The notes beneath the pieces are model-generated. The model did not search any database. It saw only the letters and a list, made by a program, of their open reading frames with translations, and had not been told where the DNA came from. Shown here piece after piece: positions 28,600 through 29,401 of a stretch of 29,401 nucleotides of DNA. Made by a program: the position numbers and the translations under genes. The stretch is from Puniceicoccaceae bacterium. GTDB lineage: Bacteria > Verrucomicrobiota > Verrucomicrobiae > Opitutales > Coraliomargaritaceae. Where the stretch lies: the NCBI GenBank assembly GCA_902516225.1, contig CABXXS010000012.1, positions 1 to 29,401 of the forward strand, read 5' to 3'. Position 1 is the stretch's first letter. The number at the start of each line of letters is the position of its first letter.

Positions 28600-29355
28600 A
28601 TGACTACTATCCATGAACTCTACCGCGAACAAACGGTATCCACAAATCTTGACATTGCTTGGGACTTTATACGCACCCCGCGAAATCTGAATCGAATCAC
28701 GCCAGATGACATGAGTTTTGAGATCGTGAGCGATCTACCTGAAGAAATGTATAATGGACTACTCATAGAATACAGAATTGGTATTCCAATAATTGGTAAG
28801 CAAACTTGGCTTAGCGAACTCAAGCACATACGCGATCGACACTCATTTGTCGACGAGCAGCGTTGTGGTATGCCGCGGGTAGTCGAGGATGGAGATAGCT
28901 TTGCGGCTAATGCACGCATAAAGGCGATCGCACTGCGAGCTTTAGCGCCAAAGAAAGCTTGGATCATGTCGGATGATTCGGGTCTCGAAGTCGATGCACT
29001 CGAGGGTGCCCCAGGTATTTATTCTGCGCGGTATGCTGGTCAGGGTGCCACCGATAGCAAAAATGTAGAAAAATTACTAGGTGAGCTCACAGAACGGACT
29101 GGGAAAGATCGTAAGGCTCGTTTTCGTTGCATCTTATGTTTATTAGATGCGCGAGGTAATGAATCCTATCATGAAGGCATTTCTCATGGCGTAATTGCAT
29201 CCGTTGCATCTGGTAAAGAGGGGTTTGGGTACGATCCAATTTTTATTCCAGATGGCCATAGAGAGTCTTTCGGAGAACTTGGACAAGAAATTAAGTCACG
29301 TTACAGCCATCGTGCTCTAGCAGTGCGGGCTATGCTAAACTTCTTAACAGCTTAG
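28600..29355 (+). pseudogene. Chimeric reading frame: front of an SRPBCC protein fused to N-terminally cut RdgB/HAM1
   Basis: One open frame of 251 residues joins two unrelated families. Residues up to about 88 (YREQTVSTNLDIAWDFIRTP, NRITPDDMSFEI, MYNGLLIEYRI, HSFVDEQR) are the first half of an SRPBCC/polyketide-cyclase-like lipid-binding fold; its second half is missing. From about GMPRVVEDGDSFAANAR on, it is RdgB/HAM1 XTP/dITP pyrophosphatase, with SDDSGLEVDALEGAPGIYSA, GKEGFGYDPIFIPDG and SHRALAVRA. RdgB's first ~38 residues, with the triphosphate-binding TGNxxK motif, are absent, so activity is unlikely. The join is near 28861-28872. I start at ATG 28600, as GTG 28597 only adds one residue. 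A true gene fusion, a deletion between two genes, or an assembly join would each give this picture. Confidence 0.8.
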
Positions 29356-29373
29356 GTAATACTTGTTGAGATT

Positions 29374-29401
29374 ATGAAAACTAGTTTTTTTAAACATCGC
29401 T
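29374..29401 (+). CDS. Possible start of the next gene, cut by the window end
   Basis: ATG at 29374 opens M-K-T-S-F-F-K-H-R in frame to the end of the window, 18 bases after the preceding stop. Only nine codons are visible, so nothing can be said about function. Confidence 0.3.

Overview
This window looks like part of a bacterial chromosome of moderate GC. It carries housekeeping and central-metabolism genes rather than mobile DNA: no insertion sequence, phage gene, CRISPR array, rRNA or tRNA was seen. The mix suggests a marine Verrucomicrobiota bacterium, perhaps Opitutae/Puniceicoccales. The reasons are the three-gene NAD(P) transhydrogenase next to a single-chain PurL, a very large PPi-type PEPCK-like protein, an ArgA-type N-acetylglutamate synthase and a zinc-finger-less ClpX-like ATPase. 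This placement is an inference from gene content.

Left end (1-1.5 kb): positions 1-182 hold nothing recognisable. Next come a terminator and the last 48 codons of an enolase gene on the minus strand. These are joined abruptly near 379-383 to a fumarase C gene on the plus strand that lacks its first ~88 residues. From 1.6 to 5.8 kb there is a minus-strand pair, a HU/IHF-type DNA-binding protein followed by hisS. Divergent to them is a ClpX-like AAA+ unfoldase with an apparent second copy of its lid domain, then ubiE/menG. From 5.9 to 10.8 kb lie a 1153-residue P-loop protein that is probably PPi-dependent PEP carboxykinase, an SDR protein without the catalytic tyrosine, and a secreted chalcone-isomerase-like protein.

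Middle (10.9-22 kb): the pyruvate dehydrogenase E1 alpha, E1 beta and E2 genes form an operon closed by a clear terminator; no E3 gene is present. Then come purL, the pntAA-pntAB-pntB transhydrogenase operon and rpmB (ribosomal protein L28) with its own terminator. From 22.1 to 24.8 kb, a Xer-type tyrosine recombinase (minus) is divergent to argA (plus), which is followed by a small unrecognised protein.

Right end (24.8-28.5 kb): a minus-strand operon reads desaturase, DUF1295-type membrane protein, cyclopropane fatty acid synthase, 4'-phosphopantetheinyl transferase, which looks like a lipid-modification unit. Beyond it is an open reading frame that fuses the front of an SRPBCC protein in frame to an N-terminally cut RdgB/HAM1 nucleotide pyrophosphatase. 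The two chimeric loci lie at the two ends of otherwise intact sequence. They are either real rearrangements or assembly joins.

Most genes start without a Shine-Dalgarno sequence; the clear exceptions are hisS and pntB. No intergenic gap exceeds 300 bases apart from the region around the degraded eno/fumC junction. The 255-base gap 21501-21755 before rpmB shows no RNA gene or convincing promoter.
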